Shown: one piece after another, positions 53,107 through 61,755 of the stretch
How positions within the stretch are numbered: the first letter of the stretch is position 1
How the letters are laid out: each line of letters opens with the position of its first letter
Assembly: GCF_014385065.1 (NCBI RefSeq)
Contig: NZ_JACRTA010000001.1
Coordinates: 124,001 to 188,000, forward strand
Length of the DNA stretch: 64,000 bases
Direction of reading: 5' to 3'
Origin: Lentihominibacter hominis
GTDB lineage: Bacteria; Bacillota; Clostridia; Peptostreptococcales; Anaerovoracaceae
Position numbers and translations under genes: made by a program
The notes under the pieces: model-generated
The model's database searches: none
What the model was told of the DNA's origin: nothing
The model's input: the letters and a program-made list of their open reading frames with translations, nothing else

Positions 53107-54498
53107 TTATAATCCATACTTCTTTATTTTCCTGGAAATAGTCGACTTATCTACATGAAGCATCCGAGCCGTAGCGGTTATTGTTCCACACTCTTCCAAT
53201 ATCTTGGATATTACCTGTTTCTCATATCTGCCCACTATATCTTCAAGATACAGATCACTTTCCGTTCCAATATAATCCGAAACAGCAGGTGCTTTATTAT
53301 TCAGACAAAATTCAACCTGAATTGCCGATATCTCACTTCTCGCCGTACTTACAGACAAACGCTCCACCACGTTTCTAAGCTCTCTTACATTACCGGGCCA
53401 ATTATATGATTCCATCACCTTCACAGCATCATCACTTATTGTTTTGCGTAAATTATATTCACTGTTAAATATGTCAAGAAAGTGTCTTGCCAGAAGCTCG
53501 ATATCTTCTTTTCTCTCTCTTAGTGAAGGTATATTAACAGGTACAACAAATAATCTGTAATACAGATCGTTCCTAAAACGCCCCTCTTCCACTTCTCTTT
53601 TCAGATCTCTGTTAGTGGCCGCTATTATCCTTATATCTATATGTACAGATTTTTCACCGCCCACTCTTCTCACTTCTTTGTCCTGAATCACACGAAGCAG
53701 CTTTGACTGCATCTGTACAGATAATTCCCCTACCTCATCAAGAAAAAGAGTACCTCCGTCAGCAAGCTCAAATAAGCCCATCTTTCCGCCTTTTCCCGCT
53801 CCTGTAAAAGCCCCTCCTTCATATCCAAAAAACTCAGATTCTATGAGAGTTTCCGGTATAGCCGCACAGTTGACCTTCACAAAAGGAGCTTCAGCTCTGC
53901 TGCTGTTCTTATGAATCAAATCCGCTATAACTTCCTTTCCGGTTCCCGACTCCCCCATTATCATAACCGTCACATCTATCTTTCCTATGTTCTCAGCAAG
54001 TTCCCTGATATGAAGCATATTTATATTTTTTGTTATAAACTGTCCTGACAAGTCATCCTTTTGGTTCTTAAATCTCAACAATTCCTTCTGCAGCTTGTTT
54101 TTCTTTTCAACCTGCTGACCGAGAAGAGTTTTCAGTCTTTCAACCTCGCTTATATTGCGCTCCACACAGATTATAAGATCGATACTACCCTTCCAAAACA
54201 GAGGGACACTTGTGGTCATACAATGACCTCCGGCTCCAAGCTCCTCTACAATACATTCCTCTCTGTGACTTCCTATAGTCTTCATAACGGCAGACTCTGT
54301 TATATACCCCATATCCAGCAGTTCAGACATATTTCTGCCTATTACTTCCTCTCTTGTAAGGCCTCCTGTCTTTACAGATTCACTATTTACTATTATGACT
54401 TCCCCTGTTCCATCCGTTATCCATATACCGGTCCTCATTTTATCAATTATATCAAGGACGATATCGTAATTATCCTTTAAAAAAGTGCTGTACTTCAT
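53107..54498 (-). CDS. Sigma-54-dependent transcriptional activator, module B
   Basis: 463 residues with the same architecture as the module A activator: a PAS domain (about 10-120), a coiled linker (RLKTLLGQQVEKKNKLQKELLRF), AAA+ with GESGTGKE, YEGGAFTGAGKGGKMGLFE and GGTLFLDEV, and a Fis-type HTH (TATARMLHVDKSTISRKIKKY). The recognition helix LHVDKSTI is shared by both activators, so their DNA sites may be similar and cross-talk is possible. It is encoded directly upstream of module B. Confidence 0.93.
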   Translation of the reverse strand: MKYSTFLKDNYDIVLDIIDKMRTGIWITDGTGEVIIVNSESVKTGGLTREEVIGRNMSELLDMGYITESAVMKTIGSHREECIVEELGAGGHCMTTSVPLFWKGSIDLIICVERNISEVERLKTLLGQQVEKKNKLQKELLRFKNQKDDLSGQFITKNINMLHIRELAENIGKIDVTVMIMGESGTGKEVIADLIHKNSSRAEAPFVKVNCAAIPETLIESEFFGYEGGAFTGAGKGGKMGLFELADGGTLFLDEVGELSVQMQSKLLRVIQDKEVRRVGGEKSVHIDIRIIAATNRDLKREVEEGRFRNDLYYRLFVVPVNIPSLRERKEDIELLARHFLDIFNSEYNLRKTISDDAVKVMESYNWPGNVRELRNVVERLSVSTARSEISAIQVEFCLNNKAPAVSDYIGTESDLYLEDIVGRYEKQVISKILEECGTITATARMLHVDKSTISRKIKKYGL

Positions 54499-54523
54499 CC
54501 ATCTTATACCCCTTTGTCGTTCA

Positions 54524-55513
54524 TCATACCAGTCTCTTTACAATAAAAATCACCATATTCTCATCAGTATACTCGATTTTCACTTCAGTGTTTTTCAGTT
54601 GCAAATACTGTTTCATTTCTTCTGCTATTATGAAAAACTCTGTCTTATCACTGCCTTTCATCGCAGGATCTCTGTAACATCTGTCGGCTATCAGAACAAT
54701 TCCGCCTTCTCTGCAAAGTTTCAAAATATTATCTGCCGCCTTATACTGATCACAGTAATCTATATGATGAAGCATAAAAGCAGATACCACTACATCACTT
54801 TTCCGATAAGAATTTATATCTAAGGAAAGAATATCATCCATAGACACTTTTATCCATGGAAATTTTTTCTTACTTTCAAGCAGCATTGGAAGACTTGAAT
54901 CGATAGCCAATATATCTTTTTCATCTCCTATCTCCTGCCACAGATTACACGTTCCGCAGCCCACATCTGTAAAGGTGTTTTTCCCCATCGATCTGATCAT
55001 TTCCTGCAAACGTCTGATGGTTTTCTGATAAGGAATATCTTCCTTCATATACCTGTTTATAAAATCAGAGGCCATTTCGTCAAAATTCCAAGCATTTATT
55101 ATATCATCGTAATTTAACAGTTTCTTATAGCTCCTATTTCTTTCCCTGATTAGAATATCATTGAAATTTTCATCTTCACAACTGTCCATCAGCTTATTTA
55201 TATTGCCTTTAAGCTCATTTTTTTTATTTTGCAGTTCTCTTATCTGAGCATCGAGAGCTTTATACTGAAGATATAACATATCCAAATATTCATTTTTAGT
55301 TTTGTCAAATGTCAGAATAGACTTTATTTCAGAAATAGAAAATCCCAAATGCCGCAGAACAGAAATAGTCTCGATCTGTATTAGATTTTCCATGGAATAA
55401 TTTCTATAATTATTATCAAGTCTTTCGGGATGAATAAGTCCCTGCTCCTCATATATTCTCAACATTTTAGGAGTTACGGACAATCGCTGGCAAACAGCCT
55501 TTGTGTTCATCAT
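54524..55513 (-). CDS. MerR-type HTH fused to a class I SAM-dependent methyltransferase
   Basis: 329 residues. Residues 1-70 are a MerR winged helix (VTPKMLRIYEEQGLIHPERLDNNYRNYS), followed by a coiled coil (about 80-115). Residues about 165-325 are a class I methyltransferase: FTDVGCGTCNLWQEIG (motif I), an acidic LAIDSS (motif II), and VVVSAFMLHHIDY (motif IV). A regulator with an enzymatic sensor domain is unusual but known in Firmicutes; the methyl acceptor is unknown. Its promoter (TTGACT at 55590-55595) overlaps the end of the desulfidase gene. Confidence 0.85.
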   Translation of the reverse strand: MMNTKAVCQRLSVTPKMLRIYEEQGLIHPERLDNNYRNYSMENLIQIETISVLRHLGFSISEIKSILTFDKTKNEYLDMLYLQYKALDAQIRELQNKKNELKGNINKLMDSCEDENFNDILIRERNRSYKKLLNYDDIINAWNFDEMASDFINRYMKEDIPYQKTIRRLQEMIRSMGKNTFTDVGCGTCNLWQEIGDEKDILAIDSSLPMLLESKKKFPWIKVSMDDILSLDINSYRKSDVVVSAFMLHHIDYCDQYKAADNILKLCREGGIVLIADRCYRDPAMKGSDKTEFFIIAEEMKQYLQLKNTEVKIEYTDENMVIFIVKRLV

Positions 55514-55591
55514 TTGACACCTTCCTTTATAAACACGTATTATTTTATCTTATCTGTCCCAAATAATAATATACCGCTGATCTATATCAAG

Positions 55592-56878
55592 TCAATTCTT
55601 TCTGTTTTCATCCTCAAGCATAAGATTCAATATCTTTACATCTGTTTCGCGCATTCCTTCTTTTCCTACAATGCCTATATTGGCAATGGTTTTTTCTATA
55701 TCGTCTATGACTAAACCTTCTCCATATGAAAAGCATCTGCCCGCCATAGTCATATCGTGAGCCAATATAGCGGCATCGACTGAAGATGCTATTTTTGCGG
55801 CACAGCTGGACTTTGCACCGTCACAAACAACTCCGCTGAGATTTCCCAATGTATTTATGATCGTTGAACATATCTGCTCATAAGTTCCGCCATGAAGATA
55901 TGTTATAGCAGCTCCGCTGGCGCATCCTGCGCTGACTGCACCGCAGAAGGCGGAGAGCACTCCTATATGATTCTTTATATGTACAGCAATCAGATTACTC
56001 AACATCAGCGCCCTATATAATTTGTCTTCCGAAACTTTCAATTCCTTTGCATATTCCACTACCGGAACGCTTACTGTTATTCCCTGATTGCCGCTGCATG
56101 AATTTATCATGACAGGAAGCGAACATCCTCCCATGCGGGCATCTGACGCTGCAGCTGCCATTGCTTTGGCTCTTACTTTTATCCCTGTGCCATTATTATC
56201 AAGCAACGTTTTCCCTACTGACGCACCGTAATCATTATTAATACCTTCAAATGCTACCTGCATATTAAAATTTATCTGATCATCAAGCAAATTCTTTATT
56301 TCACTGTAATCTGTTGTATCAGCAAACTCAACAATATCTTTCACATTCAAAAGGCTTTTAAGCTTGCTTATATCATTGCTCTGCCGGCTGTCCTCCACAC
56401 TGGAAAGCACTTCGTTATTCTTCCTCACATAAATTATATTAGTATGCTGCCCTTTAATTCTTACTTCTGCCTCATCTTCTCCTTTTACGGCTAAAACACG
56501 GATATACATATTGCCTTCGCCTTCTTCCAGGCCGCATTTACAAAAGCCTGTTCCCAAGAGCTCCTTCGTACGCCTTATATCTTCCTCATCAGCACTGCTT
56601 AGAACTTCAAGCTCATCACCTCCGCATTCCAGCATAGATCCCAGTACCGCCGCTGCTTCTATTCCATGCATGCCCCCTGAATTAGGTACTACCACTCCCT
56701 TTACATTTTTTATGACATTGCCGCTGCACATTATATCTATATGTTCCGGAAATTCTCCCAAAATGCTCCTTGCCTTTGCCGCTGCATAAGCTACAGCACC
56801 AGGCTCGGTACACCCGAATGCGGGAACCAGTTCGTATTGCAGAATACTCTTATAGGCTTTTTCTGTTTCTCTGTTCAT
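55592..56878 (-). CDS. L-cysteine desulfidase-family Fe-S enzyme (UPF0597/CyuA-like)
   Basis: 428 residues from the ATG at 56878 (AAAGGAGG upstream). It has PAFGCTEPGAVAYAAAKA near 20-37, the MINSCSGNQGI segment and CGAVSAGCASGAAITYLHGG. These contain the Cys ligands of the [4Fe-4S] cluster seen in L-serine dehydratase-like desulfidases. The enzyme would split L-cysteine into pyruvate, sulfide and ammonia in anaerobes. It is co-transcribed with the thiazoline hydrolase-like gene upstream, which supports a cysteine-related substrate. Confidence 0.85.
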   Translation of the reverse strand: MNRETEKAYKSILQYELVPAFGCTEPGAVAYAAAKARSILGEFPEHIDIMCSGNVIKNVKGVVVPNSGGMHGIEAAAVLGSMLECGGDELEVLSSADEEDIRRTKELLGTGFCKCGLEEGEGNMYIRVLAVKGEDEAEVRIKGQHTNIIYVRKNNEVLSSVEDSRQSNDISKLKSLLNVKDIVEFADTTDYSEIKNLLDDQINFNMQVAFEGINNDYGASVGKTLLDNNGTGIKVRAKAMAAAASDARMGGCSLPVMINSCSGNQGITVSVPVVEYAKELKVSEDKLYRALMLSNLIAVHIKNHIGVLSAFCGAVSAGCASGAAITYLHGGTYEQICSTIINTLGNLSGVVCDGAKSSCAAKIASSVDAAILAHDMTMAGRCFSYGEGLVIDDIEKTIANIGIVGKEGMRETDVKILNLMLEDENRKN

Positions 56879-56909
56879 AAATTTATACCTCCTTTCATAC
56901 AAGACAGGA

Positions 56910-57422
56910 TCATTCAGCCTTCCTGTCTATTCTTATTTCACATATGCCGTCCCCTTGTGCTATGACTTTCCCGAGATTAAACTCATAACCATCCATCTTA
57001 GAGCAGATTCCTCTGTCTCCATCCATGGCTATGTCACAAAGAAGAGGTATGTCCTCAACTTCTACGCCCAGTTTCTGCCAAGCGGAAACAAGAGGGCAAT
57101 AATGAAAATCAATGTACAGCTTATCTTTGGTATTCTCTACTATTTCCATCTCAAATACCTTTTGACCTGTTTCATCTGCAAAAACTTTCAAAAATGAACG
57201 CAGGTCTTCCGGATTCTCACAGTTTTTTAATATTCTTTCCATCCCATGAAAACAGCCGCATTCATATATTGCCGACCTCCCTATATCCTCCATATCCATT
57301 CCTCTTTTTCTTATTTCCTCCAGCAGCAGATAGAACCATGTGGCTCTGTGCTCTATAGCATTTCTAACCAGTGTGGTTTTTTCGTCATTCACAATAACAG
57401 GTTCATTGATAATAGATTTCAT
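56910..57422 (-). CDS. L-2-amino-thiazoline-4-carboxylic acid (ATC) hydrolase-like protein
   Basis: 170 residues from the ATG at 57422 (AAAGGAGG upstream). The pattern is that of the ATC hydrolase family: HRATWFYLLLEEIRKRG at the N-terminus and DFHYCPLVSAWQKLGVEVEDIPLLCDIAMDGDRGI near 105-140. The family is named for opening ATC to N-carbamoyl-cysteine or cysteine in Pseudomonas, but most members are uncharacterised. The next gene is an L-cysteine desulfidase homologue, so the two could form a short thiazoline-to-pyruvate route (inference). Confidence 0.75.
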   Translation of the reverse strand: MKSIINEPVIVNDEKTTLVRNAIEHRATWFYLLLEEIRKRGMDMEDIGRSAIYECGCFHGMERILKNCENPEDLRSFLKVFADETGQKVFEMEIVENTKDKLYIDFHYCPLVSAWQKLGVEVEDIPLLCDIAMDGDRGICSKMDGYEFNLGKVIAQGDGICEIRIDRKAE

Positions 57423-57510
57423 AAAATCCGCCTCCTTTTTCATATAATGCACTTGCTCAATTAAATTATGAACTCTGCCCTAAGGGATAAGTCAATAGTT
57501 TAAACAAAAT

Positions 57511-57543
57511 AACAGACAGACGGTAAAATCCCGCCTGCCTGTT
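57511..57543 (-). terminator. Intrinsic terminator of the symporter-amidohydrolase-NhaC-DMT operon
   Basis: AACAGACAGACGG pairs with CCGCCTGCCTGTT (two mismatches), followed by ATTTTGTTT on the minus strand. Confidence 0.8.
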
Positions 57544-57580
57544 ACAAGTAATTATTGTTGGAGATAATTTTTATAAAAAC

Positions 57581-58468
57581 TCAATTGAGTTCTTTTCCGT
57601 ATGGCTGCTTTAAACTTATCTGTGAAATCATAAATCCTCCTATAACCATCACGCTTCCTGCCACATTCCTGAATGTCACCTGCTCGTATCCGAAACCTAT
57701 AGCGAAAACAAAGGCAAACACAGCCTCAAAGCATAATATGATAGATACATTAGATGGTTTTATGACTTTCTGAGCATATCCCTGAATCACAAAAGACAGT
57801 GCTGTGCAGAATATCACGCCATATCCTACGGCTACAGCTACCGGAAAGCTTCCTGCCGATAAATCCGGAACAGGTTCGAGAATCAAGGCAAATATCAATG
57901 TTATCAAACCTGCTGATATTACCTGTACTACTGACATCCTTACAGGATCCACATTTTCGGCATAGCGGTCTATAACCATCATCTGTCCGGCAAAACACAA
58001 TGCACACATGAGCTGTAAGAAATCCCCCAGCTGAATGGTGAAACTCTCGGTCAGTGACATTACCGCCAGTCCGGCAAAGGCTATAAAGGCACCCACAAGC
58101 GCATTCTTTTCCGGCCGTTTTTTATAAAACAGCCATATCAGAAACGGCACTATTACTACACATGCATTTGCCAAAAATCCGGCCTTTCCCGGTGTCGTAT
58201 ACTGCAATCCGACAGTTTGTGCCGTAAAGGAAGCGGCCAGAAAAATGCCTGAGAATATTCCGCAGTATACTTCCGATTTTTTCATTTTACATACCAGTCT
58301 GAAAAAAATTACTGCCAGCAATATTCCTGATAGAAGAAACCGCATAGTCAAATAATACAATGGTGTAATATCCGATAACGCCCACTTGATCACGCTGAAG
58401 TTCAGTCCCCAGCTAACTGCTATAAATAAAATTCCTGCATTTGCTAAAACTATGTACTTATTCGACAT
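57581..58468 (-). CDS. EamA/DMT-family permease
   Basis: 295 residues with ten hydrophobic helices in two EamA repeats (GILFIAVSWGLNFSVIKWAL near 12-31; SIILCFEAVFAFVFAIGFGYEQVTFRNVAGSVMVIGGFM near the C-terminus). It is a DMT-superfamily transporter, substrate unknown. It is the last gene of the operon, 24 bases after NhaC, and is not closely similar to the DMT permease at 39932-40855. Confidence 0.83.
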   Translation of the reverse strand: MSNKYIVLANAGILFIAVSWGLNFSVIKWALSDITPLYYLTMRFLLSGILLAVIFFRLVCKMKKSEVYCGIFSGIFLAASFTAQTVGLQYTTPGKAGFLANACVVIVPFLIWLFYKKRPEKNALVGAFIAFAGLAVMSLTESFTIQLGDFLQLMCALCFAGQMMVIDRYAENVDPVRMSVVQVISAGLITLIFALILEPVPDLSAGSFPVAVAVGYGVIFCTALSFVIQGYAQKVIKPSNVSIILCFEAVFAFVFAIGFGYEQVTFRNVAGSVMVIGGFMISQISLKQPYGKELN

Positions 58469-58492
58469 ATGATCTCACCTGCTGCAACAAAA

Positions 58493-59869
58493 CTACAACA
58501 CAAATCCAAATACTATAAACAGCATGATCGCTACTACTGCCGATATCACAGCATATGGCAGCTGCGACAGTGCATGGTCCAAATTTTCCATTTTGCAAGC
58601 TTGGGAAGTCAGAGCTGTACAATCAGAATAAAAGCATGCATGACTTCCAAATGTTCCTCCCGAAAGGATAGCGCCCAATACTAAAAGCTCATTAGTACCT
58701 GTAGCTGCTGCCAATGGAATGAGAATCGGCACCGTGATGGCTGGTATTCCCCAGTTGCTTCCTGTAACAAAGGCCAAAGCCGCTACTACAACAAAAGCTA
58801 TCGCCGGGAATAGTCCGGCACTCATATACGGCAGTACAGCATTTATGACATATGCCGGAAGACCTATTTCATCCAATCCCATCTTCATAGTCAGAGCACA
58901 GACAATGATAAAAAGCATAGGAGTCATTGATCCGAATCCGTTTACAAAAGCATCTCCGAATTCAGTAAAACTCATTGTTTTGGTAGGAAGATACATGAGC
59001 AAAGCCAGTATTATAGCAGCAATCAAACCGAATAAAACTTCTCCGGTAATCACGGCAACTGCAATCAATACGATCATTGGAACAAGGAAATTTATTATCT
59101 TTCCATCTTTTCCATTATTCTCTTCTAACCCATTTTCTTCCTTCACCACATTGAATTTAGCACTTTGTTCTGAATAAACATTTCCTCCTGCAGCTACTCT
59201 TTCATATGCTTTTTTCATTGTTCCCAGTTTAGGAATTACGCCATATATAGCAAGAGGCACTACTATAAGAGCTGTCATCCCATAAAATATAAATGGCATG
59301 GCATGGATATAAATATCCATGCCTGATCCATATACCTGCAGTTCTTTCTGTTCTGAAAAAATTCCTGCAAAGAATACCGCCCAGGTCGACAGCGGCAGCA
59401 ATACACACACAGGAGCGCCTGTAGAAGCTGTAACATATGCGAACATTTCTCTCGGTATTTTCTGTCTGTCACACACTCCTCTCATTGCTGATGTCAGCGT
59501 CATAATATTCAAGGCATCATCCATAAATACGACGATCCCCAGAAAAAATGTTGTCATCAGTGACTTTTCCGGTTTATTGGCCAGTCTTTCGACTATTTTC
59601 GAAAAGCCGAAAGTACCTCGTGATTTTTCAAACAGCATAACCAAACTTCCGAACAGTCCCATAGTCACCAGCATTGACGCATTATCTGATATCGTAAAAT
59701 ACAGAGCTTCCAAATATGATGGAATAAAGTTTACTCCCTTTGCCACTACAAAGGCAAGCACACCTCCTACAATCAGCGGTTCAATGGTTCTTTTTGTCAG
59801 CAGCGCCATACCTATAACCACTAGCGGCGGCAGCAGAGTCAAAAGACCATAATCAACAACTTGATCCAT
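58493..59869 (-). CDS. NhaC-family antiporter or solute carrier, third copy
   Basis: 458 residues and about 12 membrane segments. FMDDALNIMTLTSAMRGVCDRQKIPREMFAYVTASTGAPVCVLLPLSTWAVFFAG and TGSNWGIPAITVPILIPLAAA place it nearer to the module A NhaC than to the module B copy. It lies between the amidohydrolase (32-base gap) and the DMT gene. It may carry the amine or acid released by the amidohydrolase (inference). Confidence 0.85.
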   Translation of the reverse strand: MDQVVDYGLLTLLPPLVVIGMALLTKRTIEPLIVGGVLAFVVAKGVNFIPSYLEALYFTISDNASMLVTMGLFGSLVMLFEKSRGTFGFSKIVERLANKPEKSLMTTFFLGIVVFMDDALNIMTLTSAMRGVCDRQKIPREMFAYVTASTGAPVCVLLPLSTWAVFFAGIFSEQKELQVYGSGMDIYIHAMPFIFYGMTALIVVPLAIYGVIPKLGTMKKAYERVAAGGNVYSEQSAKFNVVKEENGLEENNGKDGKIINFLVPMIVLIAVAVITGEVLFGLIAAIILALLMYLPTKTMSFTEFGDAFVNGFGSMTPMLFIIVCALTMKMGLDEIGLPAYVINAVLPYMSAGLFPAIAFVVVAALAFVTGSNWGIPAITVPILIPLAAATGTNELLVLGAILSGGTFGSHACFYSDCTALTSQACKMENLDHALSQLPYAVISAVVAIMLFIVFGFVL

Positions 59870-59901
59870 ATTTTTACCTCATTTCATTTTCTCCCAAAGC
59901 T

Positions 59902-61509
59902 TTATGAGTTATATACGATCTCACCGTCCATAATTGTCATGACAACCTTCATATCAAACATTGCCTGTCTATCCGTTGCACATTCAAACAGATTATGTTC
60001 GGTTATAACCATATCTGCCAGTTTGCCGACTCCGATGGTTCCAAGTTCATAATCTCTTAATGATGCGTATGCTCCTCCGAACGTATATGCCTTAAGAGCT
60101 TCATGAATGCTTACTTTTTCCCAAGGATTCCATCCGCCCTGAGGCTCACCTTCATTGGTAAGCCTTGTCACTGCCCGAAAAATTCCTCTGAAAGGAGAAA
60201 TATCCACTACAGGGCAATCGGTACCGAATGCCAGAACACCTCCGCTTTTTCGTATAGATTCAAAGGGCCATGAATATTTCATTCTCTCTTCACCTAAAAT
60301 TTTATGAAATGGATGCTGATCAAAATCATATTTAGGCATATGTTCCGGCTGCACTGATGCTATTACTCCCAGATTTCCAAAACGTTCCAGATCTGCCGGA
60401 TCCATAGCTTCCAGATGCTCTACGCAATGTCTCAAATCCGTCCTTCCATACCGTCTGTAAGCTTCCTCAACAGCATCCAAACAAAGCCTTGCCCCTGCAT
60501 CTCCACAGGCATGAACTCTCGTCTGAATACCTGCTTTATGAAAATCGCAGACTTGCTGTATAAATTCCCCGGGATCTATCATAGGCGATCCCTTCTCTCC
60601 CGGACGATCAGAGTAATCTTTAAGCATATACCCGGAATAACCTTGAGGCGTGCCGTCTATAAAAGCTTTTACTCCGTTGCATCTGAGCTTTGAGCTGTTA
60701 TACTTCACTTTCTTTTCCAAAACACTTTCCACTCCTTCATCAAATAAAGGGTAAAAATGTATCCTGGCAGTAAGCTGCCCACTATCCTCTATTATCTTAT
60801 AAGCATTTTCTCTCATGGGAGATGTTCCCGCAACATCTCCCAAAGATGTTATCCCATGTCTGTTTGCAGTATCTATTAATGTCTTGCTATACTGCGCTAA
60901 TTCTTCATCACTAATAGATTCAAATATTTTTTTCTGAAGATTTATTGCAGCCATTTCATGCAGATATCCGTCAGGTTCACCGTCTTCATATCTTCCATAA
61001 AAGCCATTCAAAGGATCCTGAGTATTTTTATCTATCCCAAATCTCCTTAATGCAGCACTGTTTACCCATGCACCATGGCATTCTTTATTAAGAAGAAACA
61101 CCGGTATATCAGGAAAATACTTATCAAGGCTTTCTTTTGTAGGCATCTTCTGATCCGGCCACAAAAGCGGATCCCATGCGCCGCCCATTATAAAACTCTT
61201 TCCTGCTGCATCTTTATGCAAATCCCACAGATATCTTGCGGCCTCTTCTTCTGATCTGGTATATCTGAGTATTCCATCTGCCTCAAGAAGACCTGCACTG
61301 ACCAGATGTACATGAAAATCATTAAATCCCGGCATGATGAAATTATTCGACACATCAAATACTTCAGTATTGCTATCGATATATTCCTTGCTGTCCTCTT
61401 GGCTGCCGACAAATATTATTTTGTTCCCGTCCGTTACTACATATCCGTCTATCAGTTCATCTGTCACGGCAGTATATATATTCCTGCATCTGAAAGCTTT
61501 TTTTCTCAT
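59902..61509 (-). CDS. YtcJ-like amidohydrolase
   Basis: 535 residues from the ATG at 61509 (TAGGAGCG upstream; an upstream start would overlap the small membrane gene). Metal-dependent hydrolase motifs: MPGFNDFHVHLV near 70-81, RVHACGDAG, HCVEHLEAM and FGTDCPVVDISPFRG, with a late composite beta domain (LGTIGVGKLADMVITEHNLF). YtcJ-type enzymes cleave amide or imino bonds of mostly unknown substrates. A sodium symporter encoded upstream probably supplies it. Confidence 0.88.
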   Translation of the reverse strand: MRKKAFRCRNIYTAVTDELIDGYVVTDGNKIIFVGSQEDSKEYIDSNTEVFDVSNNFIMPGFNDFHVHLVSAGLLEADGILRYTRSEEEAARYLWDLHKDAAGKSFIMGGAWDPLLWPDQKMPTKESLDKYFPDIPVFLLNKECHGAWVNSAALRRFGIDKNTQDPLNGFYGRYEDGEPDGYLHEMAAINLQKKIFESISDEELAQYSKTLIDTANRHGITSLGDVAGTSPMRENAYKIIEDSGQLTARIHFYPLFDEGVESVLEKKVKYNSSKLRCNGVKAFIDGTPQGYSGYMLKDYSDRPGEKGSPMIDPGEFIQQVCDFHKAGIQTRVHACGDAGARLCLDAVEEAYRRYGRTDLRHCVEHLEAMDPADLERFGNLGVIASVQPEHMPKYDFDQHPFHKILGEERMKYSWPFESIRKSGGVLAFGTDCPVVDISPFRGIFRAVTRLTNEGEPQGGWNPWEKVSIHEALKAYTFGGAYASLRDYELGTIGVGKLADMVITEHNLFECATDRQAMFDMKVVMTIMDGEIVYNS

Positions 61510-61522
61510 TTTTTCAGCGCTC

Positions 61523-61744
61523 CTATTCATCATCATCAACGGCCAGTACGCCTTTCTTTATTTCCATCAAATACAGCACCCCGCATACAGGACCGAATAA
61601 AATTGCTACTATAGCCAGAAACAGCGGAAGTACCTGCGCCGAATGAGTAATAACACCGGCTCCTATAATAATTGAAGCTACAACAGTGGCAGCTGTCCAA
61701 AAGTACGCCAGTTTCTGCTTTCTGGATTCTGTTTTCTTATCCAT
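61523..61744 (-). CDS. Small two-helix membrane protein of the symporter operon
   Basis: 73 residues: a basic start (MDKKTESRKQKLAYFW), two membrane helices (about 13-34 and 39-61), and an acidic end (AVDDDE). It lies 11 bases after the sodium symporter stop and just before the amidohydrolase. Small proteins of this size often accompany SSS symporters as accessory subunits; here that is inference. No named family was recognised. Confidence 0.65.
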   Translation of the reverse strand: MDKKTESRKQKLAYFWTAATVVASIIIGAGVITHSAQVLPLFLAIVAILFGPVCGVLYLMEIKKGVLAVDDDE

Positions 61745-61755
61745 AATTGACCTCC

